This document shows, one piece after another, positions 9,325 to 18,144 of a stretch of 64,000 nucleotides of DNA (positions within the stretch are counted from its first letter, which is position 1; every line of letters starts with the position of its first letter). Source of the DNA: Paenibacillus glacialis. GTDB taxonomy: Bacteria > Bacillota > Bacilli > Paenibacillales > Paenibacillaceae. Location of the stretch: assembly GCF_001637205.1 (NCBI RefSeq), contig NZ_LVJH01000029.1:62001-126000 (forward strand), in the 5' to 3' direction. The position numbers were made by a program, and so were the translations under genes. A model generated the notes under the pieces. It had not been told where the DNA came from. It was given only the letters and a program-made list of their open reading frames with translations, and ran no database searches.

Positions 9325-9786
9325 TTGAGCACACCTAAGATAAAAAGTATCGTAGAAGAAATGGTCCAACCTTATATGGATGAGCATAACTTCGAACTTG
9401 TTGATGTGGAATACGTTAAAGAAGGAAGTAATTGGTTTTTGCGTATTTATGTTGATAAAGAAGGCGGTATTGATATTGATGACTGCGGTTTGATTAGTGA
9501 ATATATGAGCCAGCAGCTGGATCTTAACGATCCAATTACTGATGTTTACTTCCTGGAAGTATCGTCTCCTGGTGCGGAGCGACCATTAAAGAAAAGTACC
9601 GATGTCACCAAAGCCGTTGGTAAAGATGTGTTTGTTACTGTATACGAAGCACTGGACGGTCTCAAAGAATTTGAAGGCCGGCTTCTTTCGTTTGAGGACG
9701 ATATACTTGTCATTGTAATAGGTAAGAAGCAGTACAGTATTCCGTATGCCAAGGTAGCAAGTGCTAGATTAACGATCATTTTTTAA
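9325..9786 (+). CDS. rimP: Ribosome maturation factor RimP
   Basis: Assembly factor for the 30S ribosomal subunit. The 153-residue protein has the expected two-domain form: an N-terminal alpha/beta domain (VEEMVQPYMDEHNFELVDVEY, of which LVDVEYVKEGSNWFLRIYVD is the typical core), the ISEYMSQQLD helix and LEVSSPGAERPLK, then a C-terminal SH3-like domain. It starts at TTG (9325), nine bases after GGAGG at 9311. First gene of the rimP-nusA operon and 36 bp before nusA. The order rimP-nusA-ylxR-ylxQ-infB is shared across Bacillales. Confidence 0.95.
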   Translation: MSTPKIKSIVEEMVQPYMDEHNFELVDVEYVKEGSNWFLRIYVDKEGGIDIDDCGLISEYMSQQLDLNDPITDVYFLEVSSPGAERPLKKSTDVTKAVGKDVFVTVYEALDGLKEFEGRLLSFEDDILVIVIGKKQYSIPYAKVASARLTIIF

Positions 9787-9822
9787 GGAACAAGGATGAA
9801 GAAAGGGGGGAACTGAATTCCA

Positions 9823-10920
9823 ATGAGTATGGATTTTATTGAAGCAATGAATGAATTGGAACGAGAAAAAGGGATCAGTAAAGAAATATTATTTGAAGCG
9901 ATTGAAGCGGCGTTAATCTCAAGCTACAAGCGTAATTTTAATACGGCCCAAAATGTAAGAGTAGACATGAATCGCAATACGGGGGTAATTAAAGTTTATG
10001 CCCGTAAACTGATTGTGGAAGAAGTGTTGGACCCACGGATGGAGATCTCACTTCCCGCAGCACGAGAAATAAATCCTCATTTTCAATTGGAGGATATTGC
10101 AGAGATTGAGGTTACTCCACGTGACTTCGGTCGGATTGCTGCACAAACAGCGAAACAAGTTGTTACACAACGTATTCGTGAAGCAGAGCGTGGGCTGATC
10201 TATAACGCTTATGTGGATAAAGAGGAAGATATTGTAACCGGAACGGTACAACGTCAGGATCCCCGTAACGTTTACATTGACTTAGGTAAAGTTGAAGCAT
10301 TGCTTCCTTTGAATGAGCTTATGCCTAACGAGAAGTTTAAACATGGCGAGCGGACAAAAGCCTATATCACAAAAGTTGAGAATACGACTAAGGGTCCGCA
10401 AATTATGTTATCGCGTACTCATCCAGGCTTACTTAAACGTCTATTTGAATTGGAAGTTCCTGAAATCTTTGACGGAGTTGTTGAGATTCGTTCCGTTGCA
10501 CGTGAAGCAGGTTTCCGTTCGAAGATCGCTGTTTATTCACGTAACGATGAGGTGGATCCGGTAGGTTCTTGTGTTGGACCTAAGGGAGTTCGGGTACAGA
10601 CTATTGTTAGTGAACTACGCGGAGAGAAGATTGATATTGTACGGTATTCCGATAAGGTTGAAGAATACGTTGCAAATGCTCTTAGTCCTTCCAAGGTCCT
10701 AGAAGTCGAAGTGTTTGAGAATGAGAAGATGGCTCGAGTGATTGTGCCAGATTATCAATTATCTCTTGCTATTGGTATTAAAGGACAGAATGCAAGGCTT
10801 GCTGCTAAATTGACTGGCTGGAAAATTGATATCAAGAGTGAGACTCAAGCGGAACAGGAATTCGGTAGACCGAAAACATTCTCTGATGAGATGCCTCAAG
10901 ATTCTGTCTCCGTCGATTAA
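9823..10920 (+). CDS. nusA: Transcription termination/antitermination factor NusA
   Basis: Binds RNA polymerase and nascent RNA and controls pausing, termination and antitermination. The 365-residue length is near that of the B. subtilis protein, without the extra C-terminal acidic repeats of E. coli NusA. It has an N-terminal polymerase-binding domain (residues 1-125), an S1 domain near 137-200 (GTVQRQDPRNVYIDLGKVEA), and two KH domains, seen as VGPKGVRVQTIVSELRGEKID and GIKGQNARLAAKLTGWKIDI. AAAGGGGGG precedes the ATG. It lies between rimP and rnpM in the same operon. Confidence 0.97.
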   Translation: MSMDFIEAMNELEREKGISKEILFEAIEAALISSYKRNFNTAQNVRVDMNRNTGVIKVYARKLIVEEVLDPRMEISLPAAREINPHFQLEDIAEIEVTPRDFGRIAAQTAKQVVTQRIREAERGLIYNAYVDKEEDIVTGTVQRQDPRNVYIDLGKVEALLPLNELMPNEKFKHGERTKAYITKVENTTKGPQIMLSRTHPGLLKRLFELEVPEIFDGVVEIRSVAREAGFRSKIAVYSRNDEVDPVGSCVGPKGVRVQTIVSELRGEKIDIVRYSDKVEEYVANALSPSKVLEVEVFENEKMARVIVPDYQLSLAIGIKGQNARLAAKLTGWKIDIKSETQAEQEFGRPKTFSDEMPQDSVSVD

Positions 10921-10949
10921 GTTCGTAAAATTAGGACGGAGGATACAGC

Positions 10950-11258
10950 ATGAAGTCTAGAAAAGTACCATTACGTAAATGTGTGGCATGCCAAGAAATG
11001 ATGCCGAAGAAACAACTGATACGAATCGTGAAGACGCCTGAAGATGAGGTGCTAATTGATCTGTCAGGGAAGAAATCTGGCCGCGGAGCTTATCTTTGCG
11101 GCAAGGTCGCCTGCTTTAAATTAGCTCACAAGAATAAGTCTTTGGATCGTGCCTTGAAACATCATGTGAAGCCCGAAATTTATGAGCAATTGGCAGATGA
11201 TTTTGTGGCTGCGGAAGATGAATTTCTAGTGATGAAGGAGAAATCCAATGATGAATAA
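10950..11258 (+). CDS. rnpM: RNase P modulator RnpM (YlxR, DUF448)
   Basis: Small RNA-binding protein of the YlxR/DUF448 family. The B. subtilis member was reported to modulate RNase P activity (family knowledge, not visible here). The 102-residue sequence has the typical N-terminus RKVPLRKCVACQEMMPKKQL, the LIRIVKTPE strand and the signature SGRGAYLC. A GGACGGAGGA ribosome site precedes the ATG. It follows nusA by 29 bp and overlaps ylxQ by 11 bp, which suggests translational coupling. Confidence 0.92.
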   Translation: MKSRKVPLRKCVACQEMMPKKQLIRIVKTPEDEVLIDLSGKKSGRGAYLCGKVACFKLAHKNKSLDRALKHHVKPEIYEQLADDFVAAEDEFLVMKEKSNDE

Positions 11259-11574
11259 GACGCTTTCTCGTCTGGGTCTTGCGATGCGTGCAGGAAAAGT
11301 AGTTACAGGTGACGAAGTCGTGCTCAAAACTATTCGTTCTTCAGAAGCAAAGTTGGTCATCTTAGCTGGCGATGCCTCACCAAATACACAAAAAAAGTTT
11401 CGTGATAAATGCGGAACATACAAAATCCCTCTGGTGATCGGATATGACCGGGAAAGTCTGGGCACAAGTATTGGGAAACCACATCGTGTTGTGCTGGCAA
11501 TTACGGATCAAGGATTCGCGAAAATGATCTCCGATTCTATGGAGACAATGTCGGAGGTGGAGTATATTGACTAA
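11248..11574 (+). CDS. ylxQ: L7Ae-family ribosomal protein-like YlxQ
   Basis: Member of the L7Ae/L30e family of small RNA-binding proteins that recognise kink-turns. Its exact role in Bacillales is not settled. It has 108 residues, with the family core [20 protein letters not shown], then [17 protein letters not shown] and the [18 protein letters not shown] segment. The ATG at 11248 lies inside the end of rnpM, with AAGGAG 7 bp upstream. Its own end overlaps the infB start by 8 bp. The tight packing marks it as part of the nusA-infB operon. Confidence 0.92.
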   Translation: MMNKTLSRLGLAMRAGKVVTGDEVVLKTIRSSEAKLVILAGDASPNTQKKFRDKCGTYKIPLVIGYDRESLGTSIGKPHRVVLAITDQGFAKMISDSMETMSEVEYID

Positions 11575-14152
11575 ACAAGAAAGTAATAAGGAAAAATTTC
11601 GCGTATATGAGTATGCTAAATCGCTAAACATGAGTAGTAAAGAAATTATTACGATTCTAAAGCGTTTGGATTTACCCGTTAATAACCATATGAGTGTGAT
11701 GGAGAACGACGCTGTCACTAAAGTGGAGAAGTTTTTCGAGAATATTAAGTCCAATGCAGCCGCGAAAAGAGAAAGCGGAGATAGCCATGCAATGGCAACA
11801 ACGTCATCTGTCAAGAAGGATGCCGTTGTGATCAAGCCAAACGAAGCGTCTGCTTCTCGTCATGAGAACAGTACCGTTACGGCGCAAGATGAGACAAAAA
11901 AACAACAGGAAAAGCAGGTAGGTATGAATAATAATCCGAATAATAACAATGGTACAGGTACAGTAACGTCCAGGCCGCAAAGTAGCACGGGTACTTCGAG
12001 ACCCCAAAGTAGTAATAATGGATCCACAAGACCTCAAAGTTCTGGGGCAGCAAGACCTGCTTCATCCCAAGGTGGACAAAGACCAAGCGCACAGCAAGGA
12101 TCAAACGGTGCAAACCGTCCAAGCAGTCCGTCGCAAGGCCAAGGTGGGGGACAACGTTCAAGTAGTCCTACTGCTCGTCCACAATCACAGAATCGTAGCA
12201 CGGGAGCTCCTACTCGTGATGCATCACGTACTGATGGGGCTGCACAAGGTGACAATAGAGGCGCTAACAAAAATAGATCCAATAACAATGGATCTAGACG
12301 CTTCGACGATAACAAAGGTGGCAACTACAGAAATAATCGTGGTGGTAAGAATGGCAGAGGTAAAGCGAATTACCAAGCTCGCGAGAAAATTGACAACACC
12401 CCTAAGAAAATTATTGTTCGTGGTGTGACAACAGTTGGCGAATCTGCTAAATTGCTTCACAAAGATGCTTCTGAAGTTATTAAAAAGTTGATCACGATGG
12501 GTGTTATGGCAACCATCAATCAGGAACTGGATGTTGAAACTGTTCTTCTTCTTGCCGGCGAATTCGGTGTGGAAGTTGAAGTGAAGATTGCGGTGGAAGA
12601 TGATCGCTTTGAAACGATGGAAGAAGTAGATGAAGAATCTGATTTGAAATCTCGTCCTCCTGTAGTAACGATTATGGGTCACGTTGACCATGGTAAGACT
12701 ACATTGCTTGATGCTATCCGTTCTTCGAATGTAACAAGTGGCGAAGCGGGCGGTATTACTCAGCATATTGGTGCTTATCAAGTTGAGATTAACAATAAGA
12801 AAATAACATTCCTTGATACACCTGGTCACGAAGCATTTACTGCAATGCGTGCACGTGGAGCTCAAGTGACTGATATTACAATTATTGTCGTTGCAGCAGA
12901 TGACGGTGTTATGCCACAAACAGTAGAAGCGATTAGTCATGCTAAAGCTGCTGAATTGCCTATTATCGTAGCTGTTAACAAAATTGATAAACCAGGTGCA
13001 GATCCTGATAAAGTGAAGCAGGAGTTGACTGAATACGGTCTAGTTCCGGAAGAGTGGGGCGGAGATACGATTTTCGTTAACGTATCTGCTAAGCAGAGAA
13101 CTGGGCTTGAAGATTTGCTTGAAATGATTCTGCTCGTGGCAGAAATGAATGAATATAAAGCTAATCCTGACAAACGTGCACGTGCTACAGTCCTTGAAGC
13201 CGAGCTAGATAAAGGACGCGGTCCAGTTGCACGCGTATTAGTACAGCATGGTACGCTTCGCGTAGGTGATGCTTTCGTAGCGGGTAACTGCTTCGGTCGT
13301 ATTCGTGCGATGGTGAATGATAAAGGACGTCGTTTAAAGGAAGCTGGACCATCTACACCTGTTGAAATTACAGGGTTGACGGAAGTACCACAAGCGGGAG
13401 ATCCGTTTATGGTGTTTGAAGATGAGCGTAAAGCTCGTTCCATCGCAGATAAACGTTCCATCACTCAGCGTCAGTCTGATATGGGTAGTAACGTTCGTGT
13501 GACGTTGGATGATCTATTCCAGCACATTAAAGATGGTGAAATTAAAGGACTTAACGTAATCATCAAAGGTGATGTTCAGGGAACAGTTGAAGCCCTTAAG
13601 AGCTCTCTTGAGAAAATTGAAGTGGAAGGCGTTCGCGTCAAAATACTTCACAGTGGTGCGGGTGCGATTACGGAATCCGATATTATTCTAGCTGCTGCTT
13701 CCAGTGCGATTGTAATCGGATATAACGTTCGTCCAGATAATCAAGCTGCTCTAACTGCAGCCCAAGAGAAAGTAGACATTCGTCTACATCGTGTCATCTA
13801 CAATGTTATTGAAGAGATTGAGCAAGCCATGAAGGGCATGCTTGACCCAATTTATAAAGAAAACATTATCGGGCATGCTGAAGTACGTAGTGTATTCACA
13901 ATCACCAAAGTGGGTACTGTTTCGGGATGTATGGTTACTTCAGGAAAAATTACGCGAAATGCGGAACTTCGCTTAATTCGTAACAGTATTGTTATTCACG
14001 AAGGCAAGATTGATTCCTTGAAGAGATTTAAAGATGATGCAAAAGAAGTGGCTCAAGGTTATGAATGTGGGATTACTTTGGCAAGCTATAATGACGTCAA
14101 AGAAGGCGACGTTATCGAAGCGTTCATCATGGAAACAGTGGAACGCAAGTAG
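11567..14152 (+). CDS. infB: Translation initiation factor IF-2
   Basis: GTPase that brings fMet-tRNA to the 30S subunit and promotes subunit joining. The 861-residue protein starts at TTG (11567), after CGGAGGTGG, and overlaps ylxQ. Residues 1-60 form the N-terminal IF2N domain. Residues about 105-270 are a low-complexity linker rich in Ser, Gln, Asn, Arg and Gly with repeated RPQSS-type motifs. A second IF2N segment follows. The G domain begins with GHVDHGKT at 370-377, then [20 protein letters not shown] and NKIDKPGAD, and domains II-IV complete the C-terminus. Catalytic motifs are intact. Confidence 0.98.
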   Translation: MTKQESNKEKFRVYEYAKSLNMSSKEIITILKRLDLPVNNHMSVMENDAVTKVEKFFENIKSNAAAKRESGDSHAMATTSSVKKDAVVIKPNEASASRHENSTVTAQDETKKQQEKQVGMNNNPNNNNGTGTVTSRPQSSTGTSRPQSSNNGSTRPQSSGAARPASSQGGQRPSAQQGSNGANRPSSPSQGQGGGQRSSSPTARPQSQNRSTGAPTRDASRTDGAAQGDNRGANKNRSNNNGSRRFDDNKGGNYRNNRGGKNGRGKANYQAREKIDNTPKKIIVRGVTTVGESAKLLHKDASEVIKKLITMGVMATINQELDVETVLLLAGEFGVEVEVKIAVEDDRFETMEEVDEESDLKSRPPVVTIMGHVDHGKTTLLDAIRSSNVTSGEAGGITQHIGAYQVEINNKKITFLDTPGHEAFTAMRARGAQVTDITIIVVAADDGVMPQTVEAISHAKAAELPIIVAVNKIDKPGADPDKVKQELTEYGLVPEEWGGDTIFVNVSAKQRTGLEDLLEMILLVAEMNEYKANPDKRARATVLEAELDKGRGPVARVLVQHGTLRVGDAFVAGNCFGRIRAMVNDKGRRLKEAGPSTPVEITGLTEVPQAGDPFMVFEDERKARSIADKRSITQRQSDMGSNVRVTLDDLFQHIKDGEIKGLNVIIKGDVQGTVEALKSSLEKIEVEGVRVKILHSGAGAITESDIILAAASSAIVIGYNVRPDNQAALTAAQEKVDIRLHRVIYNVIEEIEQAMKGMLDPIYKENIIGHAEVRSVFTITKVGTVSGCMVTSGKITRNAELRLIRNSIVIHEGKIDSLKRFKDDAKEVAQGYECGITLASYNDVKEGDVIEAFIMETVERK

Positions 14153-14166
14153 AGAGGTGATAACAC

Positions 14167-14514
14167 ATGGCTAAAATTCGCACAGGACGTGTTGCAGAAC
14201 AGATCAAGAAGGAATTGAGTATTCTCATTCAAAGTGAACTGAAGGACCCTCGGATAGGCTTCGTAACTGTAACAGGGGTCGAAGTCCCGAATGATTTTGC
14301 ACAAGCAAAAGTGTATCTTAGTGTGCTTGGCGATGAAGATCAAAAGAAGAATACGCTTATTGCGCTTGATAAAGCAAACGGCTTTCTTCGTTCAGAGCTT
14401 GGCAAAAGGATTCGTTTTCGGCATACACCGGAACTTTTATTTAAGATTGACGAATCTATCGCATACGGGAGTCACATTGAAAAACTGTTAAGCGAAATTG
14501 ATAAGAATCAATGA
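14167..14514 (+). CDS. rbfA: 30S ribosome-binding factor RbfA
   Basis: Cold-shock-associated 30S assembly factor that helps 16S rRNA 5'-end maturation. The 115-residue protein shows the family features: [20 protein letters not shown] at the N-terminus, [20 protein letters not shown], and [18 protein letters not shown] near the C-terminus. AGAGAGGTGA precedes the ATG. It follows infB by 14 bp. In B. subtilis ylxP lies between infB and rbfA; it is absent here. Confidence 0.96.
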   Translation: MAKIRTGRVAEQIKKELSILIQSELKDPRIGFVTVTGVEVPNDFAQAKVYLSVLGDEDQKKNTLIALDKANGFLRSELGKRIRFRHTPELLFKIDESIAYGSHIEKLLSEIDKNQ

Positions 14515-14545
14515 TCGTGAATGATGTTTTAAAAGGAGACGAACG

Positions 14546-15523
14546 ATGCTGACCTATGAACAATCGATTGAAGAAGCAAAGGAATATTTGCTCAAGCATG
14601 ATGATTTTCTTGTAGTGTCGCATGTTCAGCCAGACGGAGATGCAGTCAGTTCCACGGTAGCTGTGGGCTGGCTTCTCTCATGTCTAGGGAAGAAATTTAC
14701 ACTGTTGAATGAAGGTCCCATCCCACAACGCATGCAGTTTCTAACGCTGGCAGATACGATCCTTGATATGGAGATTAATCCTCCTACACGTATGTTCCAA
14801 CATGTAATCTGTGTAGATTGTGCCGATTTTGGGCGGGTAGGCTTAACAAATCAGTTTTTTGCTGAGGATGCCCTCATTCTAAATGTAGATCATCATCCAA
14901 CCAATGACGGTTATGGACATGTGAATCTCATAAAGACGGATGCAGCTGCAACAGCGGAAATTTTATACGATTTAATTGGAATCTTTTCGGTGGAGTGGAC
15001 GGAGGCGTCTGCGACAGCCATTTATACAGGTATACTTACAGATACAGGCGGATTTCGTTATGCCAATACTTCTCCTAAAGTCATGGGTATTGCTTCTGAA
15101 TTACTTTCTTATGGTGTTAACGGGCCGTTACTCGCTGAAAACTTATTAGAAGAAATGACTCCTTCTCAAATGAAAGTGCTGATTAAGGCACTTAGCACAC
15201 TTGAAATGTCTGCTGATGGTCTAATTAGTTGGGTTCATGTTACGCCTGAACATATGGTGGAATGCGGAGCTGCTAATGAGGATCTAGAAGGTATTGTGAA
15301 CTATCCACGTAATATTCGTGGGGTAGAAGTTGGGATTCTATTTAAGGTTATCAACGAGAACGCTGTGAAAGTGAGCTTACGTTCCTCAGGAAACGTAGAC
15401 GTTGCGGCATTCGCGCAAATTTACGGTGGTGGTGGTCACGTTCGTGCGGCAGGATGCAAGATAGAAGGAACATTGGATACGATTATCCCACAAGTCATTG
15501 AGCAGGTGAGACAATTATTATGA
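14546..15523 (+). CDS. nrnA: DHH-family oligoribonuclease / pAp phosphatase NrnA
   Basis: Degrades very short RNAs (nanoRNAs) and removes the 3'-phosphate of pAp; cytosolic and metal-dependent. The 325 residues match the family. The DHH domain has SHVQPDGDAVSS near residue 30, VDCADFGRVG, and the DHH signature VDHHPTNDGYGH near 114. The DHHA1 domain ends with YGGGGHVRAAG near residue 293. AAAAGGAGA precedes the ATG. Its stop overlaps the truB start as ATGA. In B. subtilis nrnA is elsewhere, so its placement between rbfA and truB links RNA decay with ribosome assembly genes here. Confidence 0.93.
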   Translation: MLTYEQSIEEAKEYLLKHDDFLVVSHVQPDGDAVSSTVAVGWLLSCLGKKFTLLNEGPIPQRMQFLTLADTILDMEINPPTRMFQHVICVDCADFGRVGLTNQFFAEDALILNVDHHPTNDGYGHVNLIKTDAAATAEILYDLIGIFSVEWTEASATAIYTGILTDTGGFRYANTSPKVMGIASELLSYGVNGPLLAENLLEEMTPSQMKVLIKALSTLEMSADGLISWVHVTPEHMVECGAANEDLEGIVNYPRNIRGVEVGILFKVINENAVKVSLRSSGNVDVAAFAQIYGGGGHVRAAGCKIEGTLDTIIPQVIEQVRQLL

Positions 15524-16437
15524 GCGATCTAGAGGGTATACTTGCTGTTCACAAACCAGCAGGATTTACATCACATGATGTGGTAGCGAAAGTTCGACGT
15601 ATTCTGAAAATGAAGCGTATCGGGCACACAGGAACATTAGATCCTGAAGTAACAGGTGTACTGCCGCTATGTTTGGGCCGTGCTACCCGAGTGGTTGAAT
15701 ATATGCAAGAACTTCCAAAGGAGTACTACGCTACGCTACGCCTTGGCATGGCTAGTGATACAGAGGATATAACGGGTAGGATTATTGAACAAGTTGATTC
15801 CGTTTCTGTTACTAAGGAAGAAGTAGTTAAGGTGTTGAACTCTTTTCAAGGCGTTATTTCTCAAGTTCCTCCTATGTACTCTGCTGTGAAAGTAGATGGA
15901 AAAAGGTTATATGAGCTGGCACGAGAAGGAAAGACGGTTGAACGGAAGAGTCGTGAGGTCACCATTTACGAGATCGAAATGACGGATACTTCATGGGATG
16001 GTCCTTATCCAGAGCTCTCCTTTCGTGTATTATGCTCTAAAGGAACGTATATACGAACGCTATGTGTTGACATTGGACGAGCACTCGGACTGCCTTCGGT
16101 AATGGTTAAGCTTACGCGTTCCAAGTCAGCGGGAATCGATGCAGAACATTGTTTAACCTTTGATGATATTGAACGGTACATGGAAGAAGGGACCCTTGGT
16201 TCACATTTGATCGCTGTGGATCAAGCCATTCCTCACTTACCCGTACATACGGTCTCTGAGGAGAAAACATCAGCCGCGATCCAAGGTCAAAGACTTTCAT
16301 ATAAATCAGTAATCCCAGAAGTAAATGGAGAAGGCCCCATCCGTTTATACGATATTAAGGGAAGATTTCTAGGCATATTTCAAAGACAAGAAGATACAGG
16401 GGCTATTGCTCCAGTGAAAGTTTTTTTACAGGAATAA
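15520..16437 (+). CDS. truB: tRNA pseudouridine-55 synthase TruB
   Basis: Isomerises U55 in the T-loop of tRNAs. The 305-residue protein has the catalytic aspartate at residue 41 in GHTGTLDPEVTGVLPLCLG. It also has the substrate-loop motif VPPMYSAVKVDGKRLYELAR and FRVLCSKGTYIRTLCVDIG. A PUA-like C-terminal domain follows. The start overlaps the nrnA stop (ATGA), so it is probably translationally coupled. It precedes ribF, the common truB-ribF pair. Confidence 0.97.
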   Translation: MSDLEGILAVHKPAGFTSHDVVAKVRRILKMKRIGHTGTLDPEVTGVLPLCLGRATRVVEYMQELPKEYYATLRLGMASDTEDITGRIIEQVDSVSVTKEEVVKVLNSFQGVISQVPPMYSAVKVDGKRLYELAREGKTVERKSREVTIYEIEMTDTSWDGPYPELSFRVLCSKGTYIRTLCVDIGRALGLPSVMVKLTRSKSAGIDAEHCLTFDDIERYMEEGTLGSHLIAVDQAIPHLPVHTVSEEKTSAAIQGQRLSYKSVIPEVNGEGPIRLYDIKGRFLGIFQRQEDTGAIAPVKVFLQE

Positions 16438-16483
16438 TAATCGGTTCATTAGGTCATCTAACGGAATTGCAGGTGAGAAAGTT

Positions 16484-17431
16484 GTGAAGACTGTAATATT
16501 ATCTTACCCCCTTTCATCCGAAATGCTTCATGAGAGGGCATCTTCTCAAATCGTTGCTATAGGGCAGTTCGATGGAATTCACCAGGGACACACAAGTGTG
16601 ATCTCGTCCGCCGTATCTTTGGCGAAACAAAAAGGTATTCCATCAGCTGTAGTGACCTTTAACCCACATCCTAAAGAGGTTATGGGCAAAGGTGACTATG
16701 AAGGATATTTGACGCCGCTTGCGAACAAGCAGGAGTTGCTTGCTGGTATGGGCGTCGATACAATGTATGTTGCTCAGTTTGATGAAGTTTTTTCTCGGGT
16801 TAGTCCACAAGATTTCTTCACAGGCGTACTTCTACCACTAAATATCGATACGGTTGTCGTTGGTTTTGATTTCCGTTACGGATATCAAGGAGCAGGCGAT
16901 GTAGAGTCACTTCGTGAAATGGGTTTGGGAATAATGGATGTGGAGATTATTTCACCTTTTCCGCTGGAAGGTGAGAAGGTGAGTAGTTCAGGTATTCGTA
17001 AGGCACTTCAGACTGGAGATTTACAACAAGCCAATGAATGGTTAGGACGCTACTACCAATTGCGTGGTACAGTCATTGAGGGTGAGAAACGAGGTCGTAC
17101 GATCGGATTTCCAACCGCTAATTTGAAATTGGATGACCGATATGTCGTTCCAGCCAAAGGTGTATATGCAGTTCGTGCATTTTATAATGATGGTTGGATT
17201 TCGGGTGTTATGAATATAGGAGTAAAACCTACGTTTCATGAAGGTGTAATTGCACCAAGTTATGAAGTTCATCTATTTCACTTCAACGAGAGCTTGTACG
17301 GTGAGCATTTGACGGTGGAACTCGTCCATTATTTACGTGAAGAACGGAGATTTCCGTCTATACAGGAATTGATTACTCAGATCCAAGTGGATGCGAAGTT
17401 AGCCGAAGAGTTATTAAATGCTTTGGAATAA
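16484..17431 (+). CDS. ribF: Bifunctional riboflavin kinase/FAD synthetase
   Basis: Makes FMN from riboflavin and then FAD from FMN. The N-terminal nucleotidyltransferase domain contains GQFDGIHQGH at residues 27-36 and VVTFNPHPKEV. The C-terminal flavokinase domain has RGRTIGFPTANL near residue 202 and GVMNIGVKPTF. Its 315 residues are normal. It starts at GTG (16484), with AGGTGAG about 9 bases upstream. It lies 46 bp after truB and ends 159 bp before rpsO, with no terminator seen between. Confidence 0.96.
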   Translation: MKTVILSYPLSSEMLHERASSQIVAIGQFDGIHQGHTSVISSAVSLAKQKGIPSAVVTFNPHPKEVMGKGDYEGYLTPLANKQELLAGMGVDTMYVAQFDEVFSRVSPQDFFTGVLLPLNIDTVVVGFDFRYGYQGAGDVESLREMGLGIMDVEIISPFPLEGEKVSSSGIRKALQTGDLQQANEWLGRYYQLRGTVIEGEKRGRTIGFPTANLKLDDRYVVPAKGVYAVRAFYNDGWISGVMNIGVKPTFHEGVIAPSYEVHLFHFNESLYGEHLTVELVHYLREERRFPSIQELITQIQVDAKLAEELLNALE

Positions 17432-17454
17432 TAGACGAAGTAAGAGGTAGAACA

Positions 17455-17484
17455 TTTACTTTTTACAAACAGGTGTGCTATACT
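17455..17484 (+). promoter_or_regulatory. Candidate sigma-A promoter of rpsO
   Basis: TTTACT (17455-17460), an 18-bp spacer and TATACT (17479-17484) lie about 105 bp upstream of rpsO. The -10 is good and the -35 is weak. Confidence 0.5.
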
Positions 17485-17491
17485 AAATAAC

Positions 17492-17590
17492 GTCATTGGA
17501 GACAATGATATATAACCTTAGCTTGGTTACACGATCTCACCAACGGTGACGAGGCTATTGGCGATTATAATTGAAGGAGGTGAATAGCAA
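17492..17590 (+). promoter_or_regulatory. rpsO leader with hairpins, possible S15 autoregulatory site
   Basis: The leader of about 100 nt contains TAACC/GGTTA and the perfect TCACC-AAC-GGTGA hairpin ahead of the GGAGG site. S15 is known in several bacteria to repress its own mRNA by binding a folded leader. Assigning that role here is inference from position and hairpins only. Confidence 0.35.
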
Positions 17591-17860
17591 ATGGCATTAA
17601 CTCAAGAACGTAAAAATCAATTGATTGAAGAGCACAAAATTCATGATACTGATACTGGATCACCAGAAGTGCAAATCGCTATTCTTACGGTTAACATTAC
17701 GAACCTAATCAGTCATTTCCAGGCACACAAGAAGGATCATCATTCTCGTCGTGGTTTGTTGAAGATGGTTGGTCAACGTCGTAGATTGTTGAAATACCTT
17801 AAGAATAAGGATGTTAGACGTTATAGCGCGTTGATCGAGAAATTAGGATTGCGCCGTTAA
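17591..17860 (+). CDS. rpsO: 30S ribosomal protein S15
   Basis: Primary 16S rRNA-binding protein of the central domain of the 30S subunit. The 89-residue sequence is typical: [54 protein letters not shown] and a C-terminal [30 protein letters not shown] precedes the ATG. It has its own promoter-like sequence and a strong terminator after it, then the dispersed repeat and pnp, the conserved rpsO-pnp order. Confidence 0.98.
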   Translation: MALTQERKNQLIEEHKIHDTDTGSPEVQIAILTVNITNLISHFQAHKKDHHSRRGLLKMVGQRRRLLKYLKNKDVRRYSALIEKLGLRR

Positions 17861-17882
17861 TATTCCAATAATCTTACTAAAT

Positions 17883-17944
17883 GCAGCCTGGTTGTTCACC
17901 GTATGTCCTTTTAGGAGTGACTACGGGGCAGCCGGGTTGCTTTT
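17883..17944 (+). terminator. rpsO terminator
   Basis: A long hairpin starts at GCAGCCTGG (17883) and closes with CCGGGTTGC (ending 17940). An inner CCGTA/TACGG stem is present and TTTT follows. The dispersed repeat begins at the next base. Confidence 0.75.
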
Positions 17945-18083
17945 AAAATATAAGGAAATATAAGCTCATTGCAGTATAATTTTCTTGTATTAATCACAGA
18001 AACGGATACCTGAAAGTGATACGTTGTATCGCTGGCACTCGGAAGCATAATTTGCTGAAGAAAGGTGTGGCCGTTTCTTCTTG
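17945..18083 (+). repeat. Dispersed terminator-adjacent repeat, copy A
   Basis: Longest and most diverged copy. The 5' module (17945-17992) has AAAATATAAG and a weak inverted match, TTTTCTTGTATT. The 3' module (17999-18083) opens with GAAACGGATACC and closes with GGTGTGGCCGTTTCTTCTTG. GAAACGG and CCGTTTC can pair to close a long hairpin. An insertion of about 50 nt fills the loop compared with the other copies. It lies between the rpsO terminator and pnp. Confidence 0.75.
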
Positions 18084-18144
18084 TGTATTGTTATATGAAA
18101 TATTGATAATATGGAAATACTGTTAGAACAAAAGGAGGGATTTC

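Noticed and set aside
12224..12940. 238-codon open frame on the minus strand
   Set aside because: It lies wholly antisense to infB; its translation is Asn/Thr/His/Cys-rich with no recognisable domain or ribosome site. It is a shadow of the IF-2 coding sequence.
12937..13464. 175-codon minus-strand frame
   Set aside because: Antisense to the IF-2 G domain, Ser/Arg-rich composition typical of a reversed coding strand, no start signals.
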